Source: Larkinella humicola
Lineage (GTDB): Bacteria; Bacteroidota; Bacteroidia; Cytophagales; Spirosomataceae
DNA length: 64,000 nt
Assembly (NCBI RefSeq): GCF_008727875.1
Contig: NZ_VTWS01000008.1
Coordinates: 124,001 to 188,000 of the forward strand
Direction: 5' to 3'
Below, one piece after another: positions 44,656-53,795 of this stretch. The translations under genes were made by a program, and so were the position numbers. Each line of letters begins with the position of its first letter. Position 1 is the first letter of the stretch. The notes under the pieces are model-generated. The model was not told where the DNA came from, searched no databases, and saw nothing but the letters and a program-made list of their open reading frames with translations.

Positions 44656-46281
44656 TTATACGCCCAATAAAATCCGCGCCGGATCTTCCAGCAACTGCTT
44701 TACGCGAACCAGGAAGCTCACGGAGTCTTTGCCATCGATGATGCGGTGATCGTACGAGAGGGCCACGTACATGATCGGGCGTACCACGATCTCGCCGTTG
44801 ACCACCACCGCCCGTTCCACGATGTTGTGCATCCCCAGAATCGCCGACTGCGGGGCGTTGATGATCGGCGTCGACAACATCGAGCCGAAAATACCGCCAT
44901 TGGTGATCGTGAACGTACCACCGGTCATCTGCTCGATCGTCAGTTTGTTATCCCGTGCCAGAACCGCCAGCCGGATAATTTCCTTTTCGATTCCGGCAAA
45001 GTCCATGCTCTCGGCGTTCCGGATTACCGGCACCACCAGACCACGCTCCGTTGATACGGCGATGGAAATGTCACAGTAATCGTTGTAGACAATCGAATCG
45101 CCGTCGATGGTGGCATTCACATTCGGGAAGTCCTGCAAGGCAATGCAAATCGCTTTGGTGAAGAACGACATGAAGCCCAAACCAACCGCATTTTTGTCCT
45201 TGAACTTATCTTTGTATTTGGCCCGCAAATCCATGATCGGTTTCATGTCGACCTCGTTGAAGGTTGTCAGCATGGCCGTTTCATTTTTTACGGCTACCAA
45301 CCGGCGGGCGATGGTTTTCCGCAACGAACTCATGCGTTCGCGCCGTTGTCCCCGGTTTCCACCAGCGGGGGCCGGGGCCGAAGCGACCGGGGCCGGTTTG
45401 GGGGCCGGAGCAGCAGCCGGTTGCGGAGCAGGTGCTGGTGCCGCCGGTTTTTCGGCTTTCACGGCATCTTCCTTCATGATGCGGCCACCAATGCCGGTGC
45501 CGTTGACTTCTTTCGGATCGATGCCTTTTTCGGCCAGTATTTTAGCGGCCACCGGCGATGGGTGATTGGCCGCATAGCCATCCGCCTGGGCCGCGACGGG
45601 CTCAGCAGCAGGCTGTGGTGCCGGAGCAGACGGTTGCGCAGCGGGTTGAGCCACGGCAGCTCCCACTTCAATCCGGCAAATTACGGCACCAATGGCCAGG
45701 GTGGCACCGGCTTCGGCCACAATCCGGAGGGTTCCGGCGGCTTCAGACGGCAACTCAAACGTGGCTTTATCAGATTCGAGTTCACAAAGAACCTCGTCCA
45801 AAGCCACCTGATCGCCATCCTTTTTATTCCAGGAAGCAATCGTCACTTCCGTGATCGACTCGCCAACCGGGGGCACTTTCATTTCAATGCTTTTCGAGGC
45901 TGCGGCAGCAGCGGGTTCAGCAGCCGGTTGGGAGGCAGGTTCCGGTTTGGGCGCTTCGGGCTGTGGAGCCGGAGCCGCTTGTTCAGCCGGTTTGGGGGCC
46001 GGTGCTTCCGCTTTGGGAGCCGCCGGAGCCGCGCCATTGGACGCACCAGCAGCCTCGATGGTACACAAAACCGCACCAATAGGCAACACATCGCCTTCCT
46101 GGGCCATGATGTGTAACACGCCGTCGGCTTCGGCCGGAAATTCAAACGATGCCTTATCCGACTCCAGTTCGCACAACACCTCGTCTCTCTTCACCGAATC
46201 GCCCTCCTTTTTATGCCATGCCCCAACGGTTACTTCCGTAATGGACTCCCCAACCGGGGGTACTTTCATTTCTATTGCCAT
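44656..46281 (-). CDS. sucB: 2-oxoglutarate dehydrogenase E2 (dihydrolipoyl succinyltransferase)
   Basis: E2 core subunit of 541 residues with two lipoyl domains, more than the single domain of E. coli SucB: lipoyl Lys in ELESDKASF (domain 1, about 1-75) and ELESDKATF (domain 2, about 130-210). Between and after them are Ala/Pro-rich linkers. The E3/E1-binding domain lies at about 245-285, with [18 protein letters not shown], and the catalytic domain runs to the C-terminus with [13 protein letters not shown] (active-site His). It could also be read as a pyruvate dehydrogenase E2, but the adjacent E1 of 2-oxoglutarate type settles it. Confidence 0.95.
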   Translation of the reverse strand: MAIEMKVPPVGESITEVTVGAWHKKEGDSVKRDEVLCELESDKASFEFPAEADGVLHIMAQEGDVLPIGAVLCTIEAAGASNGAAPAAPKAEAPAPKPAEQAAPAPQPEAPKPEPASQPAAEPAAAAASKSIEMKVPPVGESITEVTIASWNKKDGDQVALDEVLCELESDKATFELPSEAAGTLRIVAEAGATLAIGAVICRIEVGAAVAQPAAQPSAPAPQPAAEPVAAQADGYAANHPSPVAAKILAEKGIDPKEVNGTGIGGRIMKEDAVKAEKPAAPAPAPQPAAAPAPKPAPVASAPAPAGGNRGQRRERMSSLRKTIARRLVAVKNETAMLTTFNEVDMKPIMDLRAKYKDKFKDKNAVGLGFMSFFTKAICIALQDFPNVNATIDGDSIVYNDYCDISIAVSTERGLVVPVIRNAESMDFAGIEKEIIRLAVLARDNKLTIEQMTGGTFTITNGGIFGSMLSTPIINAPQSAILGMHNIVERAVVVNGEIVVRPIMYVALSYDHRIIDGKDSVSFLVRVKQLLEDPARILLGV

Positions 46282-46332
46282 TTTCTCTTAGTTTTCAGTT
46301 GTCAGCTACCTGCGATTGGTAACCGTAAACTC

Positions 46333-49092
46333 TTATTCAAACGCCCGGCGGATGATGTCGGCCTGCTCCTGAGCGTGGACTTTGGAATACCCGGTTGCGG
46401 GTGACGCGCTGTTTTTTCGCGTAATGCCGCGCAGTTTCAACTCCGGTGCCGAACGCAGCAGGAAGGTCCAAGCCCCCATGTTCGACGGTTCTTCCTGTAC
46501 CCAAATCAGTTCAGCGGTTTTGCTATACCCGGCCAGAATCGCATCCAGTTGCTTCTGCGGGAACGGATGCAGTTGTTCCACCCGAACAATGGCCACGTCT
46601 TCCCGCTTGTCCGCCTGCTGTTTCTCGAGCAGTTCGTAGTAAATTTTACCGGTACAGAGCAGAATCCGTTTCACTTTCTTGCCCGTGGCAAAACCGTCGG
46701 GAAGCACTTCTTTGAAACTCCCCTTGGTAAGATCTTCGAGGGGCGAAACTACTTGCGGATGGCGCAATAATGATTTGGGCGACATCACTATCAGCGGTTT
46801 GCGGAACGGCCAGGTCAATTGCCGGCGCATCAGGTGGAAGAAGTTGGCCGGCGTGGTCACATTGGCCACTACCATGTTGTATTCTGCAGAAAGCTGCAGA
46901 TAGCGTTCCGGACGGGCGTTGGAGTGTTCCGGTCCCTGGCCTTCGTAGCCGTGCGGCAACAACATGACCAGGCCGTTCATCAAGCCCCATTTTGATTCGC
47001 CGGACGATATAAACTGGTCGATAATCACCTGAGCCCCGTTGGAAAAATCACCAAACTGAGCCTCCCAGATCACCAGCGCATGGGGAGCGGCCATTGAATA
47101 GCCAAACTCGAAGCCCAAAACACCGTATTCCGACAGCAAGGAGTTATAAATCTGCATTTTCTGCTGACCATCCTGAATGTGATCCAGCGAGCTGTACGAC
47201 AGGTTGGTTTCGGAATCGTGCAGAACGGCATGGCGGTGGGAAAACGTGCCGCGCTGCACATCCTGACCACTCAACCGAACCACCTTATTCTCAAGCAGAA
47301 TGGAACCGTAGGCCAACAACTCAGCAGTGCCCCAGTTAACCTGCTTGCTCTCAAAAACCATCTGCCGACGGTCTTTCAGCAATTTATCAATTTGCTTGAG
47401 CGGTTTGAAACCGTTCGGAATCGTGACGAGGGCATTTCCGATTTTTTCGAGGGTTTCCATCGGCACCCCGGTTTCGGGCGACCGTTCGAAATCTTCCGGC
47501 GTACTCACCCGCAACTCGGCCCACTCCCGGTCCAACCGCAGCGGTTTGTACGGAATTTCGGCCTTTTGCTTCACCATGTCGAGCCGATCCTGCAATTCTT
47601 TTTTGAATTCAGCATCCATAGTCGACGCCAGTTGGGCGTCAACCTCACCCCGGTCGATCAGGCTTTTGTTATAAATTTCGCGGGGGTTGGCGTGTTTTTC
47701 GATGATGTTGTACATCGTCGGCTGCGTAAACTTGGGCTCATCCGACTCGTTGTGTCCATACCGACGATAGCACACCATGTCGATAAACACGTCCCGGTTG
47801 AATTTTTCCCGGAATTCGACCGCCAGTTTGGCACAGAAAACCACCGCTTCCGGATCGTCGCCATTGACGTGGAAAATCGGAGCATCGATGATCTTGGCGA
47901 CATCCGAACAGTAGATCGACGAACGGGCATCTTCAAAATCCGTCGTAAAACCGACCTGGTTGTTGATCACGAAATGGAGCGTTCCACCGGTTTGGTAACC
48001 GGCCAGTTTCGCCATTTGGGTCACTTCATACACAATGCCCTGACCGGCCACAGCCGCATCACCGTGGATCAGGATCGGCATGATCTTGTCGAAGTTGCCC
48101 GCGTATTCTTCATCGGCCTGCGCCCGTACGAACCCTTCGATAATTGGATTAACCGCTTCCAGGTGCGACGGATTCGGAGCCAGTTTCAAGCTGATTTGCT
48201 TGCCCGTCGACGACTCGATCAGACTCGAATAGCCCAGGTGGTATTTCACGTCACCATCGCCAAACACCTGATCGGGAACGTTGCCTTCAAAACCGCTGAA
48301 AACGCTTTCGTAGGATTTGCCCAGGATGTTGACCAGCACGTTGAGACGGCCCCGGTGTGCCATCCCGATCATGACTTCTTCAACGCCCAGTTCCGACGCG
48401 TAGTTGATAATGGCGTCCAAGGCTGGAATGGTGGTTTCTCCCCCTTCGAGCGAGAACCGTTTCTGGCCTAAATATTTGGTATGCAGGAAGTTCTCAAAAA
48501 CCGTTGCTTCGTTCAGTTTTTCCAGAATCCGTTTTTTCTCTTCAATTGTTGGATCAAAAACCAACGCTTCTTTCTCAATTTTGTTCCGAAGCCAGTTCTT
48601 AACGTCAATCTCGCGGATGTACATATACTCGAACCCGATGGTTCCGGCATAGATTTTCTCCAGCGATTCCATGATTTTCCGCAGCGAACTTGGCCCGATT
48701 CCGAGCAGACTCCCGGCTTCAAAAACCGTGTCGAGGTCGGCTTCGGTCAGGGCATAATCTTCCAGACCAATCCGCGGATTGCGGTCTTTGCGGTTTCGGA
48801 TGGGGTTGGTTTTGGCCAACAGGTGACCCCGCGAACGATAGGCTTTTATCAGACTGGCTACCGATACTTCCTTTTCAGCGTGTTTGGTGTCAATAACCGG
48901 TTTTGCGGTCGTTTGGTCGGTGCTGCTGTGGCCGTTGCCATTCCCGTTTTCGCCATACGATTGGGAAAATTCAAAACCTTCAAAAAATTTTTGCCAGCTT
49001 CCATCCACTGAGCCGGGGTCTTGTTTATAAGCCCGGTATAAATCGTCGATGTAGGCTGCTTCTGAGTTAGCTATATACGAGAATCTGTCCAT
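46333..49092 (-). CDS. sucA: 2-oxoglutarate dehydrogenase E1 component
   Basis: Thiamine-diphosphate decarboxylase subunit of 919 residues. N-terminal peptide FSYIANSEAAYIDDLYRAYK matches the usual E1 start for E2 contact. The ThDP/Mg site shows GMAHRGRLNVLVN, HGDAAVAGQGIVYEV and the VCYRRYGHNESDEP turn; the C-terminal part has FEFGYSMA and the HSNARPERYLQL stretch. It is the first gene of sucA-sucB-lpdA. A TAACTTTG box on the minus strand at 49127-49120 is a likely promoter element 28 nt upstream of the ATG. Confidence 0.97.
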   Translation of the reverse strand: MDRFSYIANSEAAYIDDLYRAYKQDPGSVDGSWQKFFEGFEFSQSYGENGNGNGHSSTDQTTAKPVIDTKHAEKEVSVASLIKAYRSRGHLLAKTNPIRNRKDRNPRIGLEDYALTEADLDTVFEAGSLLGIGPSSLRKIMESLEKIYAGTIGFEYMYIREIDVKNWLRNKIEKEALVFDPTIEEKKRILEKLNEATVFENFLHTKYLGQKRFSLEGGETTIPALDAIINYASELGVEEVMIGMAHRGRLNVLVNILGKSYESVFSGFEGNVPDQVFGDGDVKYHLGYSSLIESSTGKQISLKLAPNPSHLEAVNPIIEGFVRAQADEEYAGNFDKIMPILIHGDAAVAGQGIVYEVTQMAKLAGYQTGGTLHFVINNQVGFTTDFEDARSSIYCSDVAKIIDAPIFHVNGDDPEAVVFCAKLAVEFREKFNRDVFIDMVCYRRYGHNESDEPKFTQPTMYNIIEKHANPREIYNKSLIDRGEVDAQLASTMDAEFKKELQDRLDMVKQKAEIPYKPLRLDREWAELRVSTPEDFERSPETGVPMETLEKIGNALVTIPNGFKPLKQIDKLLKDRRQMVFESKQVNWGTAELLAYGSILLENKVVRLSGQDVQRGTFSHRHAVLHDSETNLSYSSLDHIQDGQQKMQIYNSLLSEYGVLGFEFGYSMAAPHALVIWEAQFGDFSNGAQVIIDQFISSGESKWGLMNGLVMLLPHGYEGQGPEHSNARPERYLQLSAEYNMVVANVTTPANFFHLMRRQLTWPFRKPLIVMSPKSLLRHPQVVSPLEDLTKGSFKEVLPDGFATGKKVKRILLCTGKIYYELLEKQQADKREDVAIVRVEQLHPFPQKQLDAILAGYSKTAELIWVQEEPSNMGAWTFLLRSAPELKLRGITRKNSASPATGYSKVHAQEQADIIRRAFE

Positions 49093-49119
49093 AATTCGGG
49101 ATCACCCATGTTCGAATGG

Positions 49120-49127
49120 CAAAGTTA
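49120..49127 (-). promoter_or_regulatory. Candidate -7 box of sucA promoter
   Basis: TAACTTTG on the minus strand fits TAnnTTTG exactly and lies about 28 nt before the sucA start codon. No clear -33 box at the usual distance was found. Confidence 0.45.
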
Positions 49128-49222
49128 AACGATCAAATAGAAAGATGTCTTCTATTTATTCAATTCTTTATAAATACACCTACCAGTTTTGCTTTGGTAA
49201 CAAGAGCCGCTCGAAATAAGTT

Positions 49223-49314
49223 AAAAAAAAGGAAGAAAGCAGGAAACGAAGGCCGGATAAAAGGGCCTCCCGGCCGCCTGATCCACGCTTCGTTTCCTGC
49301 TTTCTTCCTTTTTT
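49223..49314 (-). terminator. Long inverted repeat, terminator-like
   Basis: GGAAGAAAGCAGGAAACGAAG with its A-rich flank (49223-49251) is mirrored exactly at 49288-49314. The inner loop holds a second GGCC-rich stem (49251-49275). It lies 3' of the NarL-type regulator gene and before the sucA promoter; the A-tract of the left arm gives a T-run on the minus strand. Confidence 0.8.
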
Positions 49315-49325
49315 CTTTTTCCTGC

Positions 49326-49994
49326 TTATACCAGATTATTCTTGAAAGCGTAGGCCACCATCCCCGCTGTGTTTTTTGTGCCGGTTTTTTCCAGAATCCG
49401 CAGGCGGTGGCCTTCGACCGTGCGCGGACTGAGGAAGATTTTCTCACTGATTTCGGCCGTCGATAGCCCTTCGCAAATCAGTTTAAGCACTTCTTTTTCA
49501 CGCTCCGACAGCAGCACCTTGCTATTATAGAGTGTTGAGGTGGAGGTTTGCTTGATGACGGTGGTGGGTTTGTTCACCATTTTCCGGTGCATGACCTTGG
49601 AAACGAAGTCGTTCAGGTATACGCCGTCATCCATCACCCGGTGAACGGCCTTTTCCACTTCGTCCAGATCCGCATCTTTGAGGACGTACCCGCTCACGCC
49701 TTTTTCGAGCAGGTGAAGCACAAACCGGTCTTCATCGTGCATGGTGAGCATGATGATTTTGACATCGGGGTGGTTTTCCCGGATGTATTCCGTGGTCGCA
49801 ATCCCGTCCATCACCGGCATTTCCAGATCCAGCAGCACTACATCGGGCATTCGCCGGGTGAGCTTGTCGATGAGTTCCTGCCCGTTGCTGGCTTCGAGCA
49901 CCAGTTCAAAATCAGGCACCTGGCTCAACACGGAAGCCATTCCTTTCCGGAATAAATTATGATCGTCAGCTAACGCAATCTTGATCTTTTTCAT
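49326..49994 (-). CDS. NarL/FixJ-type response regulator
   Basis: Regulator of 222 residues with receiver acidic pair (residues 10-11), phospho-acceptor Asp56 in VVLLDLEMP, and LuxR-type HTH (LSEREKEVLKLICEGLSTAEI). It is the partner of the kinase 110 bp upstream on the same strand, separated by the inverted repeat 50014-50100. It ends the operon that starts with the CPxxC and seven-helix genes at 53400. Confidence 0.94.
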   Translation of the reverse strand: MKKIKIALADDHNLFRKGMASVLSQVPDFELVLEASNGQELIDKLTRRMPDVVLLDLEMPVMDGIATTEYIRENHPDVKIIMLTMHDEDRFVLHLLEKGVSGYVLKDADLDEVEKAVHRVMDDGVYLNDFVSKVMHRKMVNKPTTVIKQTSTSTLYNSKVLLSEREKEVLKLICEGLSTAEISEKIFLSPRTVEGHRLRILEKTGTKNTAGMVAYAFKNNLV

Positions 49995-50013
49995 GGTTAG
50001 GGTTATGGTTAAA

Positions 50014-50100
50014 GATGGTTAAAATGGCTGGATGGTTAAAAATGGTTAATTGGCAAGCCATGCTTTTAACCATTTTAACCATCCAGCCATTTTAACCATC
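50014..50100. repeat. Inverted repeat of ATGGTTAAAA words
   Basis: GATGGTTAAAATGGCTGGATGGTTAAAAATGG (50014-50045) is mirrored at 50064-50100 with one inserted base. It is built of iterated GGTTAAAATGG units. It lies between the kinase stop and the regulator start, so it may tune the ratio of the two. Confidence 0.85.
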
Positions 50101-50104
50101 TATT

Positions 50105-50914
50105 CTATACCGCTTCCACTTCAACCTCTACTTCCGGTTTCAAATTTTTAACCTGGATGTGTATCCGGGAACCGCGGCCTTCTTCCACGTCGAACGTAAC
50201 ATGTCCATCGATGACGTTCAGGCGGCTTTCGATATTTCGCAGACCCAACCCGCGCTTTTTGTCTTTCAGAATTTCGTCCAGATCAAACCCGCGCCCGTCG
50301 TCGATCACCGACAGCAAAATTCCGGTGGGCTGGCAGTGCAAATCGATGATGATGTTTTCGGCATTGGCGTGTTTGATGGCATTGTTGATCAATTCCTGCG
50401 CAATGCGAAACAGCGTCAGATCCAGTTGCGGAAGCAAGGTCGGCATTTTATCCGAACACGACAACTCGACGTGGACTTCGCCGTTGCTGGCTTTTTCGGC
50501 CAGTTCTTCGAGGGCCGAAACGAGGCCGAAGCGTTCGAGGGTGGTGGGCACCAGATCGCGGCTGATGCGCCGGACGTTGGCAATGGTTTCGTCGAGAAGC
50601 GAGCGGGTTTTCTGCACCAGCACCGTCGAACCGGGGTCATTGTGTTCAACGGTTCGGCCCAACTGATTCAGACTCAACTTGGTGACCGACAACATCGTAC
50701 CGATCTCGTCGTGCAAATCCTGCGCAATCCGCCGGCGTTCGTGTTCCTGCGCCTGAAGGGTGGCAGCCAGGAGACCTTTGCGGTATTTCTCCTGCCACTC
50801 CTTCAGAATCAGTTGCTGACGGATTTGTTTTTGTTGGTAATAGGCGACAAATACGATGATGAAAATCGCCATCACCAGCAAAACGGCCGTTCCTACGGCA
50901 ATATATAATTTCAT
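50105..50914 (-). CDS. Sensor histidine kinase with minimal sensor region
   Basis: HisKA_3 kinase of 269 residues from the ATG at 50914 (MKLYIAVGTAVLL). It has only one N-terminal membrane helix (about 4-27) and no visible sensor domain. The phospho-acceptor His68 is in RIAQDLHDEIGTM, and the ATPase domain has ELINNAIKHA and DDGRGFD. A GTG at 51001 would add 29 residues and bring the spacing to the upstream gene to 21 nt, similar to the spacing within the pairs. I prefer the ATG because it opens the usual start of this kinase type. Signal input probably comes from another protein, likely the upstream membrane proteins. Confidence 0.9.
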   Translation of the reverse strand: MKLYIAVGTAVLLVMAIFIIVFVAYYQQKQIRQQLILKEWQEKYRKGLLAATLQAQEHERRRIAQDLHDEIGTMLSVTKLSLNQLGRTVEHNDPGSTVLVQKTRSLLDETIANVRRISRDLVPTTLERFGLVSALEELAEKASNGEVHVELSCSDKMPTLLPQLDLTLFRIAQELINNAIKHANAENIIIDLHCQPTGILLSVIDDGRGFDLDEILKDKKRGLGLRNIESRLNVIDGHVTFDVEEGRGSRIHIQVKNLKPEVEVEVEAV

Positions 50915-51022
50915 GTCCTCGTTCACAGCGAGCCCGAAGCGAAGTGCGTTCCCATACACGGGGATAATTAAACCAATTTGCGAAATATAAAACTCTGGCA
51001 CCAGAACCGCAAGAACGATGTA

Positions 51023-51709
51023 TTAAACGGTCAGCCGGTCCGTTACCCGAAATTCCCGCCGGCGGAGCCAGAAACTGACGAGAAGGACCAGGTAGAAAAA
51101 AGCCGAGAACGTTCGGACAATGGTAATGTATAAATAGTAACTGCCATTTGAACTCAGGTCTCCCAACGTCACCTTGACGAACAGAAAAACAAACAGCGTG
51201 CCAGCCGCGTGGACAATGGCCCCGGCGCTCACCCAGAACATGGAATGAATCAATAAATTCTGGATCTGCATCTTCGTCAGGATGTAATGAAAATACAGCA
51301 GTGCATACAAAATCATGATGATTCGTTGAACACCGAGGGCAACACCGGCAATATTGGTCCAGCTAAAGTCGTACAGAAATACCATTACATACACGACAAA
51401 ACCGCTTAGAATCAGCATCCGGTTTCGCCGGGATTTTAGCTCGATCCAGTACGCTGCGGCAAAGCCGCTCATTTCAACGAGCGAATTTAAATTGTATAAA
51501 TAGGTATTATTATGGCGATAGGCCGCATCGTGAATTTGGATCAAACTAATTACGAATGAAAAAATTAGCATTCGTAATAGCCACCGATTTGACTTGTCCA
51601 GAAAAAAATAATTCACCAGACCTGTTCCAATGGCTAGCAACAGGAACAGATCTGGTAAAAATGAATCCGGATACTTGAATATTAACTTGACGTAAGGATG
51701 ATCAATCAT
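51023..51709 (-). CDS. Seven-helix membrane protein of unknown function, copy 2
   Basis: Integral membrane protein of 228 residues with about seven hydrophobic helices and a short positively charged tail (LRRREFRVTDRLTV). It is paralogous to the gene at 52302-52973; they share a conserved segment IHSMFWVSAGAIVHAAGTLFV against KHSLFWISSGLIIQFTGTFFV, plus NTYLYN against NLFLYN. I do not recognise the family. It starts 23 nt after the CPxxC gene 51733-52119, and the histidine kinase follows. A role as sensor for that kinase is inferred from context only. Confidence 0.75.
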   Translation of the reverse strand: MIDHPYVKLIFKYPDSFLPDLFLLLAIGTGLVNYFFLDKSNRWLLRMLIFSFVISLIQIHDAAYRHNNTYLYNLNSLVEMSGFAAAYWIELKSRRNRMLILSGFVVYVMVFLYDFSWTNIAGVALGVQRIIMILYALLYFHYILTKMQIQNLLIHSMFWVSAGAIVHAAGTLFVFLFVKVTLGDLSSNGSYYLYITIVRTFSAFFYLVLLVSFWLRRREFRVTDRLTV

Positions 51710-51732
51710 CGTTTCAACAGACTTCTATTTCC

Positions 51733-52119
51733 TTACGGATTACACTCCGGCGGACATATCGGCCCGTCGGCTAACTGCCCTTCCCGACCAGACGGCATAT
51801 CTTTCATTCCGGCTTCTGCAGGATCGGTCAATTCCAGAATTTCCCGGCCACTTTTGTCGATCCCTACCAACACAACGCGCGGCACCAGGTGCTCATTTCC
51901 GTTGACGGTTTCCCGGCGTTTGGCGTGATAAACCCGGATGCCGATGCAGCCCGGCTGATCCAGGATTTGCTGTAAATTATCGCTGCCAAAAAACTCGGAG
52001 CGAACCGTGTCGGCCTGCGGAATCTGTTGTAGTTTTTTGCGTTCCTGGTAAGCACCTTTGAACTGATCGGCTTCGTCTTTGGAAATAAAGCGTCCCGCAC
52101 CGGGGTTAATATTACTCAT
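51733..52119 (-). CDS. Small soluble protein ending in a CPxxC motif, copy 2
   Basis: Protein of 128 residues without signal peptide or membrane helix. It shares with the gene 52996-53400 the pattern SEFFG, CIGIRVYHAKR, PRVVLVGID, then a gap and LADGPICPPECNP. One Cys lies in the beta-strand motif GCIGIRVY and two in the C-terminal CPPEC. The Cys triplet could bind a metal or form a redox pair. I do not recognise a named family. It is encoded 23 nt before its membrane partner. Confidence 0.75.
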   Translation of the reverse strand: MSNINPGAGRFISKDEADQFKGAYQERKKLQQIPQADTVRSEFFGSDNLQQILDQPGCIGIRVYHAKRRETVNGNEHLVPRVVLVGIDKSGREILELTDPAEAGMKDMPSGREGQLADGPICPPECNP

Positions 52120-52301
52120 GATAAAAAGAGGTTTTAATGGACTTGTGAGGTTTCAAATCGTTTCCCAAAGTTGCACAGGCTTGTGGTGGAAAGCAATTCG
52201 GCACGGCCCACCTTTGAGCGAACGGAAACGGAGGGACCTGCCATTCCAGCCGGTTTATAGCCGCCGTATTCTGTCTCTTAATGGGTTATGATCTAAACCA
52301 A

Positions 52302-52973
52302 TCACGTATAATTTTCTTTATCGTATTTGCTGACCCAAAAACCAATTGTTGAGAAAAGACAAAAAACCATATACATAAACTGGTTTACATTCCAGTATAA
52401 ATTAAAAAGATCAGATTCAGTATTACTGGAGAGTGCATAATTGGCGAAAAGATACACAAAAAAAGTACCGGTAAATTGAATAATTAATCCGCTACTGATC
52501 CAAAAAAGAGAATGTTTTAAAATATTCTTAACATTCATATCCTGAATTAATTGGTTAAAATATACGAGAACTACTAACAATGCATAAGCCCTGGATAACG
52601 TAAGTATTCCGGCAGAAAGTTCGGTATTTTCCCAGAAGAACAGACTAAGAAAGAGTGTTATTGCAGCTCCAATAGTAACAATTCGTTTGACAACAGGTTT
52701 ATGTATTTCAAAAGAGAAAAGTAAAGCAACGAATACGATTTCAGCAAACGCTGATGAATTATACAGAAATAGGTTATTTATTTTTTTGATGGCATAAATA
52801 TTAGAAGTAAAGTCTCGCCCAATAATAATAAAAAAATACAAAGGCAAAAACCTCGCCCCTTTTTTCAAAAATTTTAAACGAGAAACACCAAAAGTAAAAG
52901 GAAGAAAGCTGATTAGCTCGGCAATTAAGTCTATAGGGTGATTGACAAAAATTTCGTATAGCCTTTGGAGCAT
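52302..52973 (-). CDS. Seven-helix membrane protein of unknown function, copy 1
   Basis: Membrane protein of 223 residues, about seven helices, paralogous to 51023-51709 (shared HSxFWxSxG and GTxFVxLF). Its DNA is clearly richer in A+T than the neighbouring genes, which suggests relaxed codon use or a different origin. It follows the CPxxC gene 52996-53400 after 22 nt, the same arrangement as in copy 2. A 182 bp gap separates it from the second pair. Confidence 0.72.
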   Translation of the reverse strand: MLQRLYEIFVNHPIDLIAELISFLPFTFGVSRLKFLKKGARFLPLYFFIIIGRDFTSNIYAIKKINNLFLYNSSAFAEIVFVALLFSFEIHKPVVKRIVTIGAAITLFLSLFFWENTELSAGILTLSRAYALLVVLVYFNQLIQDMNVKNILKHSLFWISSGLIIQFTGTFFVYLFANYALSSNTESDLFNLYWNVNQFMYMVFCLFSTIGFWVSKYDKENYT

Positions 52974-52995
52974 TTGCTCTTTAAATGTTTAATAC

Positions 52996-53400
52996 TTAGC
53001 AATGTTGTGGACACGGTACACCATCCGCCAGCGCATCACCATCTCCCCGGTCTTTCAATCCTTCGGTATCTTCGAAGATATCGGAACCGTCGGCGCGGAC
53101 ACCCACCAACACCAGCCGGGGTTTGAGTTCGCCTTGGTCTTTGGTGGTGGGGTCGCCATCGGCGTCTTCGTAGCGTTTGCCGTAATACACCCGGATGCCG
53201 ACACAATCCTTGCGACCCATCAGCTTACTGATGCGGTTGATGCCGAAAAACTCCGCTTTCGTAACTTCTTCGGGCTTGAGACCCAGCTTTTCTTCTTCGT
53301 AAACGCGGTGCAGGCGGGTACGGCTTTTGGCGTCAGCAGCCGTAATGAAGGAGCCAACATCGCCGTGAAATTTGTCGGAGGGTTTACGCGGTTCTTGCAT
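52996..53400 (-). CDS. Small soluble protein ending in a CPxxC motif, copy 1
   Basis: Protein of 134 residues, no signal peptide. It aligns with the protein of 51733-52119: GSFITAADAK, AEFFG, CVGIRVYYGKR, PRLVLVGV, and the C-terminal LADGVPCPQHC. The Asp/Gly-rich stretch between (DADGDPTTKD) is variable. The three Cys occur at the same places as in copy 2. It is the first gene of a six-gene minus-strand series ending with a two-component pair. Function is unknown. Confidence 0.74.
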   Translation of the reverse strand: MQEPRKPSDKFHGDVGSFITAADAKSRTRLHRVYEEEKLGLKPEEVTKAEFFGINRISKLMGRKDCVGIRVYYGKRYEDADGDPTTKDQGELKPRLVLVGVRADGSDIFEDTEGLKDRGDGDALADGVPCPQHC

Positions 53401-53616
53401 GGTAGAGCAGATTAATTTGCTTTACCAAGTTAAAGTGAATTCGATTGGGATGGGTGGAGGGCCGGGAAAATCAGGTAGAAATACGTAACCATTCAGGGAA
53501 TATCCCGTACTTTTCCGGGTTTTGTCACCATCCGGTAAAAAAAAGTATTTCTTCTTTCCCGTTCCTGTATTTCTTCTCTGCCATTCTTATTATCTTCCCT
53601 GCACATTTGCAGAGAG

Positions 53617-53709
53617 TTGGTGCGTCCTGTCTCCGATAGGATGAGCTGATTTTCTCATCTCATAGGTTAGGTTTGGAAAAGGCCAGGACGTTGTCCAGGC
53701 TTTTTTTTT
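53617..53709 (+). ncRNA. Candidate small RNA ending in a strong terminator
   Basis: No gene is encoded on the plus strand for 3 kb beyond, yet the plus strand has a terminator: GCCAGGAC (53682-53689) pairs with GTCCAGGC (53693-53700; one A-A mismatch) and nine T follow (53701-53709). Upstream are TCCT/AGGA and GATGAG/CTCATC hairpins. CGTCCTG (53623-53629) can pair with CAGGACG (53684-53690), which would compete with the terminator. A weak TAnnTTTG-like box, CACATTTG (53602-53609), could be its promoter. The 5' end is a guess. Confidence 0.3.
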
Positions 53710-53718
53710 AGGAAAAAA

Positions 53719-53772
53719 GGGAGTGAAGACTTGACGAATGATTTAAAAATCATTCGTCAAGTCTTCACTCCC
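53719..53772 (-). terminator. Perfect 26 bp inverted repeat, rmlA terminator
   Basis: Arms 53719-53744 and 53747-53772 are exact reverse complements with a 2 nt loop, and on the minus strand a T6 run follows (53718-53713). It ends the galE-rmlB-rmlA transcript. Confidence 0.9.
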
Positions 53773-53795
53773 CTGGTCTCAACCAATCTTTTTGG

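Noticed and set aside
43511-44749. Plus-strand open frame of 412 codons
   Set aside because: It is antisense to lpdA and part of sucB; it crosses the intergenic repeat and has no family features.
47179-48471. Long plus-strand open frame of 430 codons
   Set aside because: It lies fully inside sucA on the opposite strand, has no recognisable domain and an Arg/Phe/His-rich composition typical of antisense shadows.
50915-51001. GTG start at 51001 for the histidine kinase
   Set aside because: It would give a tidy 21 nt gap, but the added 29 residues do not fit this kinase type; kept only as an alternative.
53617-53709. Small SRP RNA
   Set aside because: The segment AGGTTAGGTTTGGAA recalls SRP RNA, but the conserved GGAAGGAAGCAG loop is missing.
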